From Pseudoalteromonas ostreae (GTDB lineage Bacteria > Pseudomonadota > Gammaproteobacteria > Enterobacterales > Alteromonadaceae), in contig NZ_JAGPYN010000012.1 in assembly GCF_018069805.1 (NCBI RefSeq), forward strand, positions 62,001-126,000: a DNA stretch of 64,000 nt, read 5' to 3'. Within the stretch, counting starts at the first letter, position 1; every line of letters begins with the position of its first letter. The notes beneath the pieces are model-generated. The model saw only the letters and a list, made by a program, of their open reading frames with translations, had not been told where the DNA came from and searched no databases. Of the stretch, positions 44,319-53,961 are shown in pieces. A program made the position numbers and the translations under genes.

Positions 44319-45599
44319 ATGGATGAAACCATTATCAAACCACGCCCTGGCAGACTAGGGCGTGACACATCAAATAACTCAAAAACAGCAACTGATCCTG
44401 AAAAGACAGTTATGTCTATTGAGCCTATATCAAATGCTGTTTCTAGTAATGCGAAAGTTTCTATTTTCAAAAACCCATTACTAGAAGCTGCTACCGATTG
44501 CTTTTCACTGGTTATATCGATCAACCAAGCTAAAGAAATGACTAATTTAGCCGCTTTGAAGCATCGCTGTGTTGAAGCGATTAAGCGTTTTGAGGTTGAA
44601 GTTAGAAACCAGGTGCTTCCCAAAGAAGTAATTGAAAATTCACGCTATTGTTTATGTGCAATTTTGGATGAATCAGTTTTAAACTCTAAGTGGAGTTCGA
44701 TGGAATGGGCTGATGAGAGCTTGCTATCAACCTTCCATAAAGAAACCTTTGGTGGTGAGTATTTTTATACCTTATTAGATAATGCACTTGGGCAACCAGA
44801 GCAACATAAAGCATTTTTAGAATTACAGTATCACTGCTTAAATTTAGGTTTCAAGGGCAAATATCGGGTTGATAGTGTTGGCGATAATAAAGTTGAAGAA
44901 TACCGTTCTCGTATTTATCACCTGTTAAATCAGCTAGATGGGCCTATTAGCAACAAGTTATCACCTACTTGGAAAGAAAGAGTTGCAGCAGGCGTTGAAC
45001 TTAGAAGCCAAGTACCTCTTTGGGTTATTTTTTCAGTTTTAGGTTTAGCATTATTAATTGTGTATCTGTTTATCAATATGAAACTTAATGACCAGGTTGT
45101 ATTGGTGAATGAGAAGCTGGCGGTGATCCATCCATTAGCGCAAACGCAGAGTGTTGATAAGAAAGATCAGCAACTACAAGTGTTAGAGCAACTTTTACAG
45201 ACTGAGATTCAGATGGGGATTGTCTCTGTCGAGAAGAGCAATGATCGCATTCGGATCACTATCAATAGTGAAAGTTTGTTTAACCAAGGTGATTCAAAAT
45301 TATTACCATCATTTCAGCCAATACTTGAAAAACTAGCACTGAGTTTAGAAGGTACAAAGGGGCGAATTTTAATTACAGGCCATACAGATGACACGCCTAT
45401 TCGCACGGATAAATATCCCTCTAATTGGCATCTATCTTTAGCTAGAGCAACTCAAGTTGCTAATTCTATGGCTAAAAGCACTAACCTTAGCGGCCGCTTG
45501 TGGCCTGAAGGTAAAGGTGCTGCCGAACCAATCGCTAGCAATTCAGATTCAGCTTCTCGGTCATTGAACCGACGAATTGAAATTGATTTATTATTTTAA
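44319..45599 (+). CDS. tssL: T6SS inner-membrane protein TssL with C-terminal OmpA-like domain
   Basis: The 426-residue protein has a DotU/TssL cytoplasmic domain (about 45-215; NPLLEAATDCFSLVISINQA, CAILDESVLNSKWSS), one membrane helix (about 232-252), and a periplasmic OmpA/MotB-like domain (about 300-426; ITGHTDDTPIRTDKYPSNWHLSLARA, LNRRIEIDLLF) that may bind peptidoglycan directly. This is the evolved form, which does not need a separate TagL anchor. It precedes tssM by ten bases. Confidence 0.95.
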   Translation: MDETIIKPRPGRLGRDTSNNSKTATDPEKTVMSIEPISNAVSSNAKVSIFKNPLLEAATDCFSLVISINQAKEMTNLAALKHRCVEAIKRFEVEVRNQVLPKEVIENSRYCLCAILDESVLNSKWSSMEWADESLLSTFHKETFGGEYFYTLLDNALGQPEQHKAFLELQYHCLNLGFKGKYRVDSVGDNKVEEYRSRIYHLLNQLDGPISNKLSPTWKERVAAGVELRSQVPLWVIFSVLGLALLIVYLFINMKLNDQVVLVNEKLAVIHPLAQTQSVDKKDQQLQVLEQLLQTEIQMGIVSVEKSNDRIRITINSESLFNQGDSKLLPSFQPILEKLALSLEGTKGRILITGHTDDTPIRTDKYPSNWHLSLARATQVANSMAKSTNLSGRLWPEGKGAAEPIASNSDSASRSLNRRIEIDLLF

Positions 45600-45609
45600 T
45601 GGGGCTGGA

Positions 45610-48600
45610 ATGAACTTTTTACAGAAACTCAAATATTTACTTACATCGCGTACAGCAATCCTAATTATTGGCTTTAGCGCACTGTCCTTACTCATTTGGT
45701 TTGGTGGCCCCTTGATTGCTATTGCTGGTTATGTACCACTGGCGAGTGTTGCCTCAAGATTATTTACCATTTTAGTGGTTATTCTTATTTTTGCGATCAC
45801 GAAAATATACCGTTTGACTCGACAAAGTAAACGAGATGAAAAAATGGCTAATGAGTTAATCGATAGTGATGACTCAAACAGTAATGAAGTAAATGAAGAA
45901 ATTACGACCTTAAAAACAAGAATGGGTGAAGCGATTGATTTACTTAAAGATGTAAAACTCTTTAAGGGAAAAAATATCTATCAATTACCTTGGTACATTA
46001 TGATCGGACCACCGGGAGCTGGAAAAACAACGGTGATCAACAATTCAGGCTTGGACTATCCATTAAAAGATAAGCTTGGAGTTGATTTGATTCATGGCGT
46101 TGGTGGTACTCGAAATTGTGATTGGTGGTTTACTAACAAAGCGGTACTCATTGATACGGCAGGACGTTACACCACTCAAAGCAGTCATGCAAAACATGAC
46201 TCGCGTGCCTGGGAAGGCTTTTTAGGTTTACTGCGCAAGTACCGCCCATTACGACCAATCAACGGTGTAATGATCAGTATGGGTATTTCTGAGTTAATGA
46301 GCCAAACTAAAACAGAGCGAAACCTCCATGCGCGCGCAATCAAGCAACGTCTACAAGAGTTACAAAATCAGCTAGGAATGACTTTTCCTGTCTATGTTAT
46401 TTTCTCAAAAGTTGATTTAATCGAAGGTTTTAGAGAGTTTTTTGCCGAATTAAGTGAAGAAGAGTGTGAGCAAGTTTGGGGGGTTACTTTTGAACTTGAT
46501 TTAGATAAAAACACCCAAGTTGATGCTTTTAATAAAGAGTTTCATACACTTATAGCTAAGTTAACTGAGCTGCTAAATCGCCGTTTGATTAATGAGCGCA
46601 ATGAAGAAATCAGAGCGAAAATTTTCGAATTCCCAAGACAGCTTCGTGTATTGCAAGGTGTTGGTGATGCATTTTTGAAAGAAATTTTTACCCCTAATGC
46701 GTATGAAGAACTACCTATGTTTAGGGGGGTATACTTAACCAGTGCGACTCAAGAAGGAACACCGGCCAGCCTTTTAAGTGATGCAAATAACACCAGCGGC
46801 AGCTACATAAATCAATCTAAGAGCTTTTTCATCAAAAATGTATTAGAAAAAGTCATCTTTCCTGAGCAAAATTTAGCAAGTACCAACAAACACCATGATA
46901 AGCAAAACAAATGGTTACGTATAGCAAGTATCTCTTTGGCTTGTGCTTGTGTGGTTGGTTTTTCAGCATCATGGTATTTTAGTTATGCATGGAATAATAA
47001 CCTAATCACGGTCACTGAAGATGCAATTGAGTCATATCAAGAAATAGATGCGGCATCCTTTGATCGCAGCAATGTACTGGTACTCAATGACAGGCTTAAT
47101 TCACTACGAGCACTTCCTGCGCGTAGTGATGCTTTTAATAATGAGCAAGACTCGTCATCAGTTGGGTTTAATAAATTAAATGAAATTAAACAGTCGTCGA
47201 ACGATGCCTACGACAGAGCATTACAAACGTTCTTGGCGCCTTTTATGCTTAATACCTTAACGAAGGAAATGGAAACTCACCCTGAGCACTTGAGTTATTT
47301 GTACGAAACATTGAAGTGTTATTTAATGTTGTTTCAACCCGAGTATTTTGAGCATGAAGATATAATCGTATGGTTTAATGCATACTTAGAGCGTAGCTTC
47401 TCAGGTGAGAAAAATACACAAACTCGACTTGATTTAATGGACCATATAGCGGCATTACTTGAAAAAGGTGTTGCCTATGAAGAAGTTGATAACCAAGCAG
47501 TTAAAATTGCACGTGCAGAGCTTACTAAATTACCTATTGCTGAGCGGGCATATCAAAGACTTCAAGCTGACTTTCTCGATAGTAGTATTCCACCATTTAG
47601 GCTGACGGATATTATTAGCTTTGAAAGTGCCCAAAAGTTTTCATTTCGCAATAACAGTGAGCTAACTCGTAGTATTCCTGGTTTATACACATTCAATGGC
47701 TTCCACGGCATTTTTAATATCGAAAAGAGTAAGATGCTAGGAAACCTAATGGCGAGTAGCTGGGTTTATGGAGAAGAAGCGTCTGGAACGTATGATATTT
47801 CTAAAGATGAAATAGAAAAGAAATTAGAGCAGCGTTATTTTCAGGATTATATCTATTATTGGCAGTCATTCCTAGATGACCTAAATTTAAACCAATATAG
47901 TTCTCCTGCTGAAGGGGTCAATATTACAGATGTGTTAGCAGGTTCAGAAGCCCCGATCAAAAACATCATTTTAGCGGTGCAGAAAAATGTTCAATTAACT
48001 CAATTACCAGTCTCTGAAAATCAAAAAGCTGCTGGGAAAGTTGCGGCTAATGCTGCTGAAATTGCGATGCAAACTAAAGCGAATAGAATCAAACGGTTCT
48101 TGCCTGACGAAGCGCCAAAATTTGATATCAAGCTACCAGGGTATCAAGTTGAAGAGGCATTTGAGGATGTACTTAAAATAGACGCTCAGCAGTTAGATAA
48201 TATGCAAAAGAATCTCAGGGAGCTGAATGTTTATTTGACCAAACTTGATCGAGGCGATCAGTTAAAGTCTTCCATCAAAGATCAAATCAGCGGTAAAAGT
48301 AAGCCTAGCTTTATCCGCCAATTAGAGTTTCAAAGCCGTGATTTACCTTATCCTTTTAATAGCTGGCTGTTAGATATTAGCCGAGATACCAGTAACATTA
48401 CTAAAAATAGCGCCAATAGACACTTAAATGAGATTTGGAAAAGCAAAGTATTACGAGAATACAATGCAGCCATTGTTGGACGCTACCCGTTTTCACCTAA
48501 TGCAGATAAAGAAGTGAATTTAAAAGACTTTACTCGATTTTTTGGACCTAGCGGTACGATTGATAGTTTCTTTAATAGCTATGTTGCACCTAGTGTTGAC

Positions 48601-49110
48601 ATGAACTCACGACCATGGAAGTTTGAAAAAGACATTGGTATCAGCCGAGATACTTTGGCAATGTTTGAACTTGCGAATCAAATACAGCTCGCATTTTTTG
48701 ATGGTGGTAGCAGCACACCAAGGATTGAGTTCGGCTTGAAACCTTTAGAATTAGATCAAACAATCTCGAGTTTTATGCTTGAGATTGATGGTCAATCAAT
48801 GACCTATAGACACGGGCCATTAAAAGTGAGTAATTTTGTTTGGCCTGGAGCCACAGGACAAAGTAAAACACGCGTTGTATTTACTCCACCGAGTGGCGGA
48901 CGCTCAATAAATACCACTTACCAAGGTGAATGGTCGTTATATCGTATGCTTGATGAACTAAGCGCCAAACGAAGTAAAACACGGAAAGATCTGAAACTAC
49001 ACTTTGCGCTTATGGGTAATAACGCAAAAGTAGAGCTATTACCGAAGTCAATTAGGCATCCATTTTGGAATAAGAGTATAGAGAAGTTTTCATGTCCGAC
49101 CCGATTATAA
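45610..49110 (+). CDS. tssM: T6SS inner-membrane protein TssM (IcmF)
   Basis: The protein (1166 residues) has two or three N-terminal membrane helices (about 12-65), a cytoplasmic NTPase-like domain with a Walker A motif GPPGAGKTT at 133-141, another membrane helix (about 438-460), and a long periplasmic part ending in the TssM C-terminal domain (FVWPGATGQSKTRVVFTPPSGG). TssM forms the trans-envelope channel with TssJ and TssL. The ATG at 45610 is preferred: GGGG and GGA lie ahead and the first helix begins at once; an in-frame ATG at 45577 overlaps tssL. Confidence 0.96.
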   Translation: MNFLQKLKYLLTSRTAILIIGFSALSLLIWFGGPLIAIAGYVPLASVASRLFTILVVILIFAITKIYRLTRQSKRDEKMANELIDSDDSNSNEVNEEITTLKTRMGEAIDLLKDVKLFKGKNIYQLPWYIMIGPPGAGKTTVINNSGLDYPLKDKLGVDLIHGVGGTRNCDWWFTNKAVLIDTAGRYTTQSSHAKHDSRAWEGFLGLLRKYRPLRPINGVMISMGISELMSQTKTERNLHARAIKQRLQELQNQLGMTFPVYVIFSKVDLIEGFREFFAELSEEECEQVWGVTFELDLDKNTQVDAFNKEFHTLIAKLTELLNRRLINERNEEIRAKIFEFPRQLRVLQGVGDAFLKEIFTPNAYEELPMFRGVYLTSATQEGTPASLLSDANNTSGSYINQSKSFFIKNVLEKVIFPEQNLASTNKHHDKQNKWLRIASISLACACVVGFSASWYFSYAWNNNLITVTEDAIESYQEIDAASFDRSNVLVLNDRLNSLRALPARSDAFNNEQDSSSVGFNKLNEIKQSSNDAYDRALQTFLAPFMLNTLTKEMETHPEHLSYLYETLKCYLMLFQPEYFEHEDIIVWFNAYLERSFSGEKNTQTRLDLMDHIAALLEKGVAYEEVDNQAVKIARAELTKLPIAERAYQRLQADFLDSSIPPFRLTDIISFESAQKFSFRNNSELTRSIPGLYTFNGFHGIFNIEKSKMLGNLMASSWVYGEEASGTYDISKDEIEKKLEQRYFQDYIYYWQSFLDDLNLNQYSSPAEGVNITDVLAGSEAPIKNIILAVQKNVQLTQLPVSENQKAAGKVAANAAEIAMQTKANRIKRFLPDEAPKFDIKLPGYQVEEAFEDVLKIDAQQLDNMQKNLRELNVYLTKLDRGDQLKSSIKDQISGKSKPSFIRQLEFQSRDLPYPFNSWLLDISRDTSNITKNSANRHLNEIWKSKVLREYNAAIVGRYPFSPNADKEVNLKDFTRFFGPSGTIDSFFNSYVAPSVDMNSRPWKFEKDIGISRDTLAMFELANQIQLAFFDGGSSTPRIEFGLKPLELDQTISSFMLEIDGQSMTYRHGPLKVSNFVWPGATGQSKTRVVFTPPSGGRSINTTYQGEWSLYRMLDELSAKRSKTRKDLKLHFALMGNNAKVELLPKSIRHPFWNKSIEKFSCPTRL

Positions 49111-49823
49111 ATATTGGCTATTTGGGTAAAGTCCCTAGTTTAGGTGACTTTGTTCAAGATAGTGTATCCAAAGAGTTCTCAGAACATTGGGAAAAATGGC
49201 TACAAGCTGCTATTGCTGTAAGCAAAGAGCAGCTTGGGGAGCTGTGGCAAGATAATTATTTAACTGGCCCGGTTTGGCATTTTGCTTTGTCAGCGAATAT
49301 TGTTGGTGATAAGGGAGTCATGGGGACTTTAATGCCAAGTATGGATGCGGTGGGGCGTCATTATCCATTTACCGTAGCCAGCACACTAGAGTATGCACCT
49401 ATTGATGTTTTAAACTCTGGCGTTTTTTCATTAGCTTATGAAGATGTTGTGTTGAAAGTACTTGATAACTCAGTTGATCTTTTCTCTTGGAGGAAAGAAG
49501 TTGCGAAAACCTTGAATGCAGTTCAGGGCACTCGTAAAGCACTGAGTTATTTTAATACCGCAGATAAAAACAAAACAGGCGAGGCATTTGAGTTTTCAGG
49601 TGATGAACTGACAGAGACGGTTTTACAAGATGTAATGCATGCTGCTTTGTGTAAGAAATATGGTGATTATAGTGTTTGGTGGACTCATGGCTCGTGCAAT
49701 ATAAAACCTATGATGCTGGTAACGGCTGGACTCCCAGCAATTAATCAAGTTGCAGCAATGTTAGATGGCAGATGGAAGCACTGGGAATGGAATTATACAC
49801 AGGTAAAAAAGACTGATGAGTAA
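49092..49823 (+). CDS. tagF: T6SS accessory protein TagF (ImpM)
   Basis: The 243-residue protein starts INIGYLGKVPSLGDFVQDSVSKEFSEHWEKWLQAAI, typical of the ImpM/TagF family, with VWHFALSANIVGDKGVMGTLMPSMDAVGRHYPFTVAS. In P. aeruginosa TagF represses assembly by sequestering Fha, independently of phosphorylation. It overlaps tssM by 19 bases and pppA by eight, which indicates tight coupling with the phosphatase gene. Confidence 0.94.
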   Translation: MSDPIINIGYLGKVPSLGDFVQDSVSKEFSEHWEKWLQAAIAVSKEQLGELWQDNYLTGPVWHFALSANIVGDKGVMGTLMPSMDAVGRHYPFTVASTLEYAPIDVLNSGVFSLAYEDVVLKVLDNSVDLFSWRKEVAKTLNAVQGTRKALSYFNTADKNKTGEAFEFSGDELTETVLQDVMHAALCKKYGDYSVWWTHGSCNIKPMMLVTAGLPAINQVAAMLDGRWKHWEWNYTQVKKTDE

Positions 49824-50610
49824 CTTGAGTAGCAGTTATGCGATTACCCATCGCGGGGTTGTAAGGCAGCTAAATGAAGATGCCCATGTCGAAATAAACA
49901 GTCATAGTCTTTGGGTTGTTGCTGATGGTATGGGGGGCCATGAAGCGGGAGAAGTGGCAAGTCAGCTCGTCGTCGATACCATTAAAGGAACAGTTGAAGA
50001 ATTGACCTTTGAAGAGCTAAATGTGTCGCATATTGTCGTTGCTATTGAGAATGCGAACCGCCAATTAAATGAATACAGTGCACAATATTTAGGGAGCAAA
50101 ACTGCAGGTAGTACAGTGACCGTTTTGTTTATTAAAAATGAGCAGTATTATGTGCTTTGGGTGGGTGACAGTCGAGCTTATTTGCTGCGCAATGGTCAGC
50201 TGCAACAAGTTTCAAAGGATCATAGCCAAATCAACGATCTGATCGATGAAGGGGTTATTTCTGTTGAAGAAGCTAAGGACCATCCATTATCTAATGTCAT
50301 AACTCGTGCTGTGGGTGTTACACAAGACGTTAACGTTGATATGGTACAAAATGAAGTGAAATCAGGCGATATTTTTCTATTGTGCTCAGATGGATTAACT
50401 GGCGAATTATCTGATAATGATATTCGCCGTTCATTAGAGCCAACGAGTATAATCGACTCTGGTATGGCACTTATGCATTCATCTCTTGTTCGTGGTGCGA
50501 AAGATAATGTAACTTGTATTTTGGTTAAATACGATAAAGAGCTTAGTAATTATAAATCTCATTCATTTAATGTTCAGGATGAGGCTACAATCCCATTATT
50601 TACAAAGTAA
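49816..50610 (+). CDS. pppA: T6SS-associated PP2C-type phosphatase (PppA)
   Basis: The 264-residue protein is a metal-dependent PP2C phosphatase. Motifs seen are THRGVVRQLNEDAH, WVVADGMGGHEAGE (metal-binding Asp), VLWVGDSRAYLLR, LSNVITRAVG, LLCSDGLTGELSDNDI and KDNVTCILVKY. In known systems PppA dephosphorylates Fha and reverses PpkA. It is the last gene of the first T6SS block; a 198-base gap follows. Confidence 0.95.
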   Translation: MSNLSSSYAITHRGVVRQLNEDAHVEINSHSLWVVADGMGGHEAGEVASQLVVDTIKGTVEELTFEELNVSHIVVAIENANRQLNEYSAQYLGSKTAGSTVTVLFIKNEQYYVLWVGDSRAYLLRNGQLQQVSKDHSQINDLIDEGVISVEEAKDHPLSNVITRAVGVTQDVNVDMVQNEVKSGDIFLLCSDGLTGELSDNDIRRSLEPTSIIDSGMALMHSSLVRGAKDNVTCILVKYDKELSNYKSHSFNVQDEATIPLFTK

Positions 50611-50728
50611 ATATTTAGATTTATTTTTAATGGCTATATACTAAAAAAAATAAATTAGTTTATAGACTTAGACATAATAAATAGGTTTGCTGTTCTATTT
50701 ATGGGGGCAAGCTAAAGAGTAACTATGC

Positions 50729-50756
50729 TTGTAATTTTAAATAAAAAATGTAATAT
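50729..50756 (+). promoter_or_regulatory. candidate promoter of the second T6SS block
   Basis: In the 198-base gap between pppA and tssA, TTGTAA (50729-50734) and TAATAT (50751-50756) are separated by 16 bases, about 50 bases ahead of tssA. This would let the sheath/baseplate block be transcribed independently. The match is moderate and the region is very AT-rich, so chance is possible. Confidence 0.4.
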
Positions 50757-50808
50757 GGTATCCGCTTTACTTTGTTTGGTTTTTATGGACAATTATTAGG
50801 ACAATGGA

Positions 50809-51918
50809 ATGTTTGTTTTTGAAGAATATGTTTCCCCTATTTCAGACACTGAGGTTGCAGGTATTGACCCGCGCTCAGATGTCACTCCTGCGTCTACTTA
50901 TTTTGCATTAAAAGATTTACGAAACCAATTACGTGCGGCAGAAAGAAATGCCCTTGTTGATGAAGAAGGCATTGCAACTTTAGCTAGAGACTGGTTGCCG
51001 TTGCTAGAGCAATCCAGTAAAGCCTTAAAAACAGAAAGCAAAGATATTGACTATTTAGCATGGTTTATTGAAGCATTGTGTCGCGTACATGGCTTCAAAG
51101 GATTAGCATTTGGCTTTCAAGTTGCCCATACCTTACTCGATAATTATTTTGAATATTTATTTCCGGCTCTTGACGCCGATGATGAAATTTCCGACAAAGT
51201 ATCTGCGCTAGTTGGTTTAAATGGTGTCGCAGGTGAAGGCACCTTAATCATACCGATTAAAAGTATAGCGCTGACAGAAAGTGTAAGTCTCGATTCATTT
51301 TCTTTTTGGGAATATCAACAAGGCTATGACATATCTAGGTTGAGTGAAGAGAAAAGAGACAAAAAGTTAACGCAGGGTGCTGTCGACTTTGAGCTCATCG
51401 AAAAAAGCGCAGCAGAAACGAGCACTGAATTTTTTGTTAACTTGAGAAATGATATAACGACTGCAATTGAGCAATTTGCAATATTAAGTGACGTACTAGA
51501 TCGCGTTACAGCTCAGCCACAACCGACTTCTAATATTAAACAAGCATTGGAAGAGAGTTTAGCCGCTGTGAATCACATTGCAGCTGATAAACTCGCAGCC
51601 GCCCAAAAAGCGCAAGACTTAGCACAACAAGTACAAGAAGTGGTGTTAGAGGATGGTGAGATTACTTGCACACAAGTGAGTAAGGTACACAATCTAGAAA
51701 TTAATTCTAGAGAAAATGCCATTGAGAAACTGAAAGAGATAGCCTCTTATTTTCGAAAAACAGAACCACACTCACCTATGTCTTACACCATAGAGCAGGT
51801 AATTCGATGGAGCGAATTGTCGCTACCTGAATTATTAAATGAATTAATTACAGATAGTGATGCTAGGACTGGATACTTTAAGTTGTCTGGCATTAAGATC
51901 AGCGAAACTGAAACATAA
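50809..51918 (+). CDS. tssA: T6SS assembly protein TssA (ImpA)
   Basis: The 369-residue protein has the ImpA N-terminal domain (about 1-120; YVSPISDTEVAGIDPRSD, WLPLLEQSSKALKTESKDIDYLAWFIEALCRVHGFKGLAFGF) and a C-terminal helical part ending in the family segment EPHSPMSYTIEQVIRWSELSLPELL. TssA primes and caps tail polymerisation. The length fits the short TssA class rather than the ~500-residue VasJ-type class. It opens the second block, with AGGA about six bases ahead of the start. Confidence 0.93.
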   Translation: MFVFEEYVSPISDTEVAGIDPRSDVTPASTYFALKDLRNQLRAAERNALVDEEGIATLARDWLPLLEQSSKALKTESKDIDYLAWFIEALCRVHGFKGLAFGFQVAHTLLDNYFEYLFPALDADDEISDKVSALVGLNGVAGEGTLIIPIKSIALTESVSLDSFSFWEYQQGYDISRLSEEKRDKKLTQGAVDFELIEKSAAETSTEFFVNLRNDITTAIEQFAILSDVLDRVTAQPQPTSNIKQALEESLAAVNHIAADKLAAAQKAQDLAQQVQEVVLEDGEITCTQVSKVHNLEINSRENAIEKLKEIASYFRKTEPHSPMSYTIEQVIRWSELSLPELLNELITDSDARTGYFKLSGIKISETET

Positions 51919-51934
51919 GTAAAAGGAGTTCTCA

Positions 51935-52438
51935 ATGAGTATCCACGATAAATTAAAGCGAGTACGTAAGCCTCGAGTGCACATCACTTATGATGTGGAA
52001 ACCGAAGGTCTTGCGGTAAAGAAAGAATTACCGTTTGTAGTCGGAGTTATGGGTGACTTTTCAGGTGATAATACTGATGCAATAAAACCACTAAAAGATA
52101 GACGATTTATTCAAATAGATCGCGAAAACTTTAATGATGTTTTAAAGCGTATGAGCCCATCTTTAAAATTAAAAGTAGATAATACGCTTAATGATGATGG
52201 TACTCAATTTGAAGTTAACTTGAACTTTAAATCGATTGATGACTTTGAGCCTGCAGCCGTTGTAAATCAAGTGGAGCCGCTGCGTAAATTAATGGAAACG
52301 CGTAATAAATTACGCGATCTCATGACTAAAATTGATCGCTCAGAAGAACTTGAAAATGTTCTTGAAGAAGTTTTAAGTAACACAGCAAGTTTAGATTCAA
52401 TTGCTAAGGAACTAAAATTAGAGGAGACTGAAAAATGA
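51935..52438 (+). CDS. tssB: T6SS small sheath subunit TssB
   Basis: The 167-residue protein shows the TssB/VipA pattern: [61 protein letters not shown]. It forms the contractile sheath with TssC. AAAAGGAG precedes the ATG by six bases. It overlaps tssC by four bases (ATGA), the usual coupling for 1:1 subunits. Confidence 0.98.
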   Translation: MSIHDKLKRVRKPRVHITYDVETEGLAVKKELPFVVGVMGDFSGDNTDAIKPLKDRRFIQIDRENFNDVLKRMSPSLKLKVDNTLNDDGTQFEVNLNFKSIDDFEPAAVVNQVEPLRKLMETRNKLRDLMTKIDRSEELENVLEEVLSNTASLDSIAKELKLEETEK

Positions 52439-53925
52439 GTACAGAACAATTAAGTACTGAGTTAGAGTCAACTTCAGAAGTAACTTCTTCGTTATTAGAA
52501 CAAGCTATTGGTGCTACCAAGCAAACAGATGCGAGCCGTGCACAAGAGTTACTGAGAACTTTAACTGAAGAAGCAATGAAAGGAACAGTTCAATGGAATA
52601 AAAACATGACTGTGACATTCAATGAAGCAATTCAGCTAATTGATCAAAAAATATCAAAGCAACTGAGTTTGGTAATGCACAGCGAGGAGTTTCAGAAACT
52701 TGAAGGTTCATGGCGTGGTCTACACCACTTGGTAATGAACTCTGAAACGAGTTCAACGTTGAAAATTCGCGTGCTTAATATGAAGAAAAAAGAACTTCAT
52801 AAAGACTTAAGTAAAGCAGTTGAATTTGATCAAAGCCAAACGTTTAAGAAGATTTATGAAGCTGAATTCGGCACGCCTGGCGGCGAACCATATGGCACGA
52901 TTGTCGGCGATTTTGAGTTTACAAATCATCCTGAAGATGTTGAAACTTTAAGTTTAATGTCTAATGTTGCTGCTGCTGGTTTTTGCCCATTCATTTCTGC
53001 GTCGTCTCCTTCGTTATTCGGGTTTGATAACTGGGAAGAGCTTACTAAACCTCGTGACCTAGAAAAAGTATTCGAATCATTAGAGTACACCAAGTGGCGT
53101 TCATTTAGAGATAGTGATGATTCACGCTTTGTATCTCTTACTATGCCTCGCTTCTTATCTCGCTTGCCATATGGTGCAGCTTCTAAACCAGTTGAAGAGT
53201 TCAACTTTGAAGAGTTTGATGTTGAACATAAAGACGGCCGCTCTTTAAGCGCTGATAATAATGACTACTGTTGGAGTAATGCTGCGTATGCAATGGCTAC
53301 AAATATGGCTAAAGCATTCTCTCAATATGGTTTTTGTACAGCAATTCGCGGTGCTGAAGGTGGTGGTAAAGTTGAAGGCTTACCTACGCATATTTTCACC
53401 AGCGATGATGGCGACCCTGATCTTAAATGTCCTACCGAAATTGGTATTACCGATCGACGTGAAGCTGAGCTTAGTAAGCTAGGTTTCTTACCGCTTTGTC
53501 ATTACAAAAATACTGATTATGCGGTTTTCTTTGGTGGTCAAAGTTGTCAAAAACCACAGCTTTATTCGACCCCAGATGCTACAGCCAATGCTGCTATATC
53601 TGCACGTTTACCTTACCTTATGGCAACCTCGCGTTTTGCACATTACCTAAAAGTAATGGCGCGGGACAAAATCGGTAGTTTTATGGAAGCTGAGGATGTT
53701 GAATCTTGGTTAAATCGCTGGATTTTATCATATGTGAATGCAACCGAGGGTGGTGGTCAAGACATCAGAGCACGTTATCCGTTAGCGGATGCTAAAGTAT
53801 CTGTTAAAGAAATATCAGGTCAACCAGGTGTTTATAATGCAGTTGCGTGGTTACGACCTTGGCTACAAATGGAAGAATTAACCTCTTCTTTACGTTTAGT
53901 AGCTAAAATTCCTGAGATCGGTTAA
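52435..53925 (+). CDS. tssC: T6SS large sheath subunit TssC
   Basis: The 496-residue protein is TssC/Vip[72 protein letters not shown], and the C-terminal [21 protein letters not shown]. It pairs with TssB in the sheath and carries the handshake strands. It is closely followed by a second TssC-like gene. Confidence 0.98.
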   Translation: MSTEQLSTELESTSEVTSSLLEQAIGATKQTDASRAQELLRTLTEEAMKGTVQWNKNMTVTFNEAIQLIDQKISKQLSLVMHSEEFQKLEGSWRGLHHLVMNSETSSTLKIRVLNMKKKELHKDLSKAVEFDQSQTFKKIYEAEFGTPGGEPYGTIVGDFEFTNHPEDVETLSLMSNVAAAGFCPFISASSPSLFGFDNWEELTKPRDLEKVFESLEYTKWRSFRDSDDSRFVSLTMPRFLSRLPYGAASKPVEEFNFEEFDVEHKDGRSLSADNNDYCWSNAAYAMATNMAKAFSQYGFCTAIRGAEGGGKVEGLPTHIFTSDDGDPDLKCPTEIGITDRREAELSKLGFLPLCHYKNTDYAVFFGGQSCQKPQLYSTPDATANAAISARLPYLMATSRFAHYLKVMARDKIGSFMEAEDVESWLNRWILSYVNATEGGGQDIRARYPLADAKVSVKEISGQPGVYNAVAWLRPWLQMEELTSSLRLVAKIPEIG

Positions 53926-53961
53926 TTATCCGATCTCTAGCGTTAAGGATAATGCTGTAAA

